Assembly (NCBI RefSeq): GCF_020329435.1 | Contig: NZ_JAGKJK010000001.1 | Coordinates: 62,001-126,000, forward strand | Reading direction: 5' to 3' | Origin: Bradyrhizobium hereditatis | Lineage (GTDB): Bacteria > Pseudomonadota > Alphaproteobacteria > Rhizobiales > Xanthobacteraceae | Length of the DNA stretch: 64,000 bases | Part shown: positions 62,620 to 64,000 of the stretch, in pieces | How positions within the stretch are numbered: position 1 is the first letter of the stretch | Layout of the letters: each line of letters opens with the position of its first letter | Made by a program: the position numbers and the translations under genes | Notes under the pieces: model-generated | What the model was told of the DNA's origin: nothing | Seen by the model: the letters and a program-made list of their open reading frames with translations, nothing else | Database searches by the model: none

Positions 62620-63516
62620 TCATCGGCGGTATCGTAGCGCTTCGACCAGAAGCGTGAAGGCGGGTGAGGGCTGTCGCCGGCTCGGATAGTACAGGTGATA
62701 TCCCGAGAACGGTGGGCACCAGTCCGAGAGCACCCTGACAAGCTCGCCCCTGGTCACATATGGCTGCACGTGCCCTTCGGTGAGATAAGCGAGGCCGAAG
62801 CCTTTCAACGCGGCATCGAGCAGGGCGCCCGCACCATTGAAGACGAGTTGTCCATCCACGCGGACGTTGAGTTCGCGTCCGTTCTTCTCGAATTCCCATA
62901 CGTACAGGCTGCCGCCGTGCGTCGGCAGGCGCAGGTTGATGCAGTTGTGCTCGGTGAGATCCTGCGGCGTCCGCGGCCGTTTCCGCTCGGCAAAGTAGGA
63001 TGGCGAGCCGACCACTGCCATGCGCAGGTCGGGTCCCACCCGCACCGCAATCATATCTTTCGCCACCAATTCTCCGGGGCGAATACCCGCATCGTACTGC
63101 GCTGCGACGATGTTCGTGAGGCCATAGTCGACGAGCGCTTCGACTTTGATGTCGGGATATTTCGGAAGGATTTTCGCCAGGGCAGGCAAGAGGATTGCAT
63201 GGATTGCATATTCGGTCGCCGTAATCCGGATGGTGCCGGCTGGCTTCTCGCGCAGTTCACCGAGCGCCGCCAACTCCGCATCCATCTCGTCGAACTTCGG
63301 CCCGAGCTTCAGGAACAGTCGTTCACCGGCTTGAGTGGGCGTCACGCTTCGGGTCGTGCGGTTCAGCAGCCTGACGCCGATGCGTTCCTCCAACGCGCGG
63401 ATGATCTGGCTGAGCGCGGACTGCGTCATTCCAAGTTTCGCAGCGGCGCGAGTGAAGCTGCGCTCCCTCGCCACTGCAAGAAAAGCAAGAAGGTCACTCG
63501 CGTTGTCCCGGTCCAT
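62620..63516 (-). CDS. LysR-family transcriptional regulator
   Basis: A 298-residue LysR protein with an N-terminal helix-turn-helix (LLAFLAVARERSFTRAAAKL, RALEERIGVRLLNRTTRSVT) of the AaeR/DhcR-type group and a complete effector domain. It is divergent from the CMD-family gene at 63674, which it probably controls via the shared region. Confidence 0.9.
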   Translation of the reverse strand: MDRDNASDLLAFLAVARERSFTRAAAKLGMTQSALSQIIRALEERIGVRLLNRTTRSVTPTQAGERLFLKLGPKFDEMDAELAALGELREKPAGTIRITATEYAIHAILLPALAKILPKYPDIKVEALVDYGLTNIVAAQYDAGIRPGELVAKDMIAVRVGPDLRMAVVGSPSYFAERKRPRTPQDLTEHNCINLRLPTHGGSLYVWEFEKNGRELNVRVDGQLVFNGAGALLDAALKGFGLAYLTEGHVQPYVTRGELVRVLSDWCPPFSGYHLYYPSRRQPSPAFTLLVEALRYRR

Positions 63517-63529
63517 TGATAAGCCTCTC

Positions 63530-63543
63530 TAATGACTGCATTA
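63530..63543. promoter_or_regulatory. LysR-type dyad between the 62620 and 63674 genes
   Basis: TAATG-ACTG-CATTA (63530-63543) is a perfect inverted repeat in the 157-base divergent region, 14 bases upstream of the LysR start. An AT-rich half-site pair in this position is a good candidate regulator site. Confidence 0.55.
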
Positions 63544-63673
63544 AAGTTTTATCACCTAATCGGAGGGCGAAGGGAGCCTTAGGTTCGCAACTATTCTACT
63601 GCGGCAGGGCGCTGAGCCCCTCATCCTGGGGAGCCTGGCTTTATCGAGTGCAAGATTTGATGGAGGAGGTTCA

Positions 63674-64000
63674 ATGAAGGTCGTCGCAGTCGTCATCGCA
63701 TCGCTGACGCTGGTCACGCTGGCGCAAGCACAAACCAGCAAGCAGGGATTGAAAGCCATGCCCAATATGGAGGATGTCCGTGCGGTCGCGCCCGCACTCG
63801 AACAATATGCCGACGGTGTCGTGCTTGGAGATCTCTGGAATCGTCCGGGACTCTCGCAGCGGGATCGCAGCATCGTCACGCTCTCCGCGCTCATTGCTCG
63901 AGGGCAGACCGTCGAGCTTCCCTATTACCTCGCCCGCGCACTCGACAGCGGGGTGAAACCGTCAGAGATATCCGAGCTCATCACTCATCTGGCCTTCTAT
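63674..64000 (+). CDS. Secreted carboxymuconolactone decarboxylase family protein (partial)
   Basis: The first 109 residues of a protein that runs beyond the window. A signal peptide (MKVVAVVIASLTLVTLAQAQ) precedes a CMD/AhpD-like domain (LGDLWNRPGLSQRDRSIVTL, ARALDSGVKPSEISELITHL). GGAGGA precedes the ATG. The usual AhpD Cys pair is not present in the visible part. Exported CMD proteins are unusual and their role is unknown. Divergent LysR at 62620 likely regulates it. Confidence 0.82.
   Translation, partial: MKVVAVVIASLTLVTLAQAQTSKQGLKAMPNMEDVRAVAPALEQYADGVVLGDLWNRPGLSQRDRSIVTLSALIARGQTVELPYYLARALDSGVKPSEISELITHLAFY

Noticed and set aside
1..64000. tRNA, rRNA, CRISPR, insertion sequence or phage modules
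   Set aside because: I scanned for tRNA-like cloverleafs, regular short direct repeats, transposase frames and phage gene sets and saw none that were convincing.

Overview
The window is GC-rich DNA from an alphaproteobacterium. It most probably comes from the Bradyrhizobium / Rhodopseudomonas / Afipia group (Nitrobacteraceae). Three things point there: the gene order rpsF-rpsR-DUF2232-rplI ... dnaB-alr-radA-cvpA-purF, the fabD-fabG-acpP-fabF-mltG-yicC-gmk block, and several palindromic intergenic repeats that I recognise from that group. There are no rRNA or tRNA genes, no insertion sequences, no CRISPR array and no phage module. Genus-level placement is an inference.

Layout. 0-16.5 kb is mostly forward. 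It holds a phosphate-uptake pair (DUF47 + Pit), a guanidinium exporter (SugE/Gdx) behind a guanidine-II (mini-ykkC) riboswitch, prfC, a crotonase-TetR pair under twin palindromes, nnrU, panB, an acyl-CoA ligase, then yfgM-lipoprotein-der-MFS, an orphan ABC binding protein and an SDR. 16.7-31.6 kb is mainly reverse and carries purF-cvpA-radA, alr and dnaB. Interspersed are two class III nucleotide cyclases, a TauE/SafE transporter, a cupin, a membrane protein fused to a spermidine-synthase-like domain, and xthA. 31.6-42 kb carries a small membrane protein near a perfect CRP-type palindrome, a CFA-like synthase, a cytochrome-c-like protein with a long Ala/Pro tail, a TetR-thioesterase operon, rplI, DUF2232, a TAXI-TRAP transporter and rpsF-rpsR. 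42-51.5 kb carries a TetR-desaturase operon, a LysE-family exporter, the fatty-acid-synthesis cluster, mltG, yicC and gmk.

51.5-64 kb is looser accessory DNA. It has small secreted proteins, duplicated intergenic repeats, a likely structured repeat near 53.1 kb, a DUF1259/PepSY/CusF-like set, two divergent LysR loci (with a GST and a CMD-family protein), and a decayed TauE/SafE gene.

How parts work together: SugE is likely de-repressed when guanidine binds its leader. The three TetR genes each lie downstream of, or close to, palindromes that are plausible autoregulatory operators. fabD-fabG-acpP-fabF forms the core elongation machinery, and the desaturase and CFA-like genes could modify its products. 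The TAXI-TRAP transporter sits between rpsR and DUF2232, which I expect to be adjacent in relatives, and ends with an ATGA-coupled 30-residue membrane peptide.

No wholly novel multi-gene system is proven here. The best candidates for a second look are the riboswitch mechanism, the coupled 30-residue peptide, the cysteine-paired cyclase and the 53 kb structured repeat.
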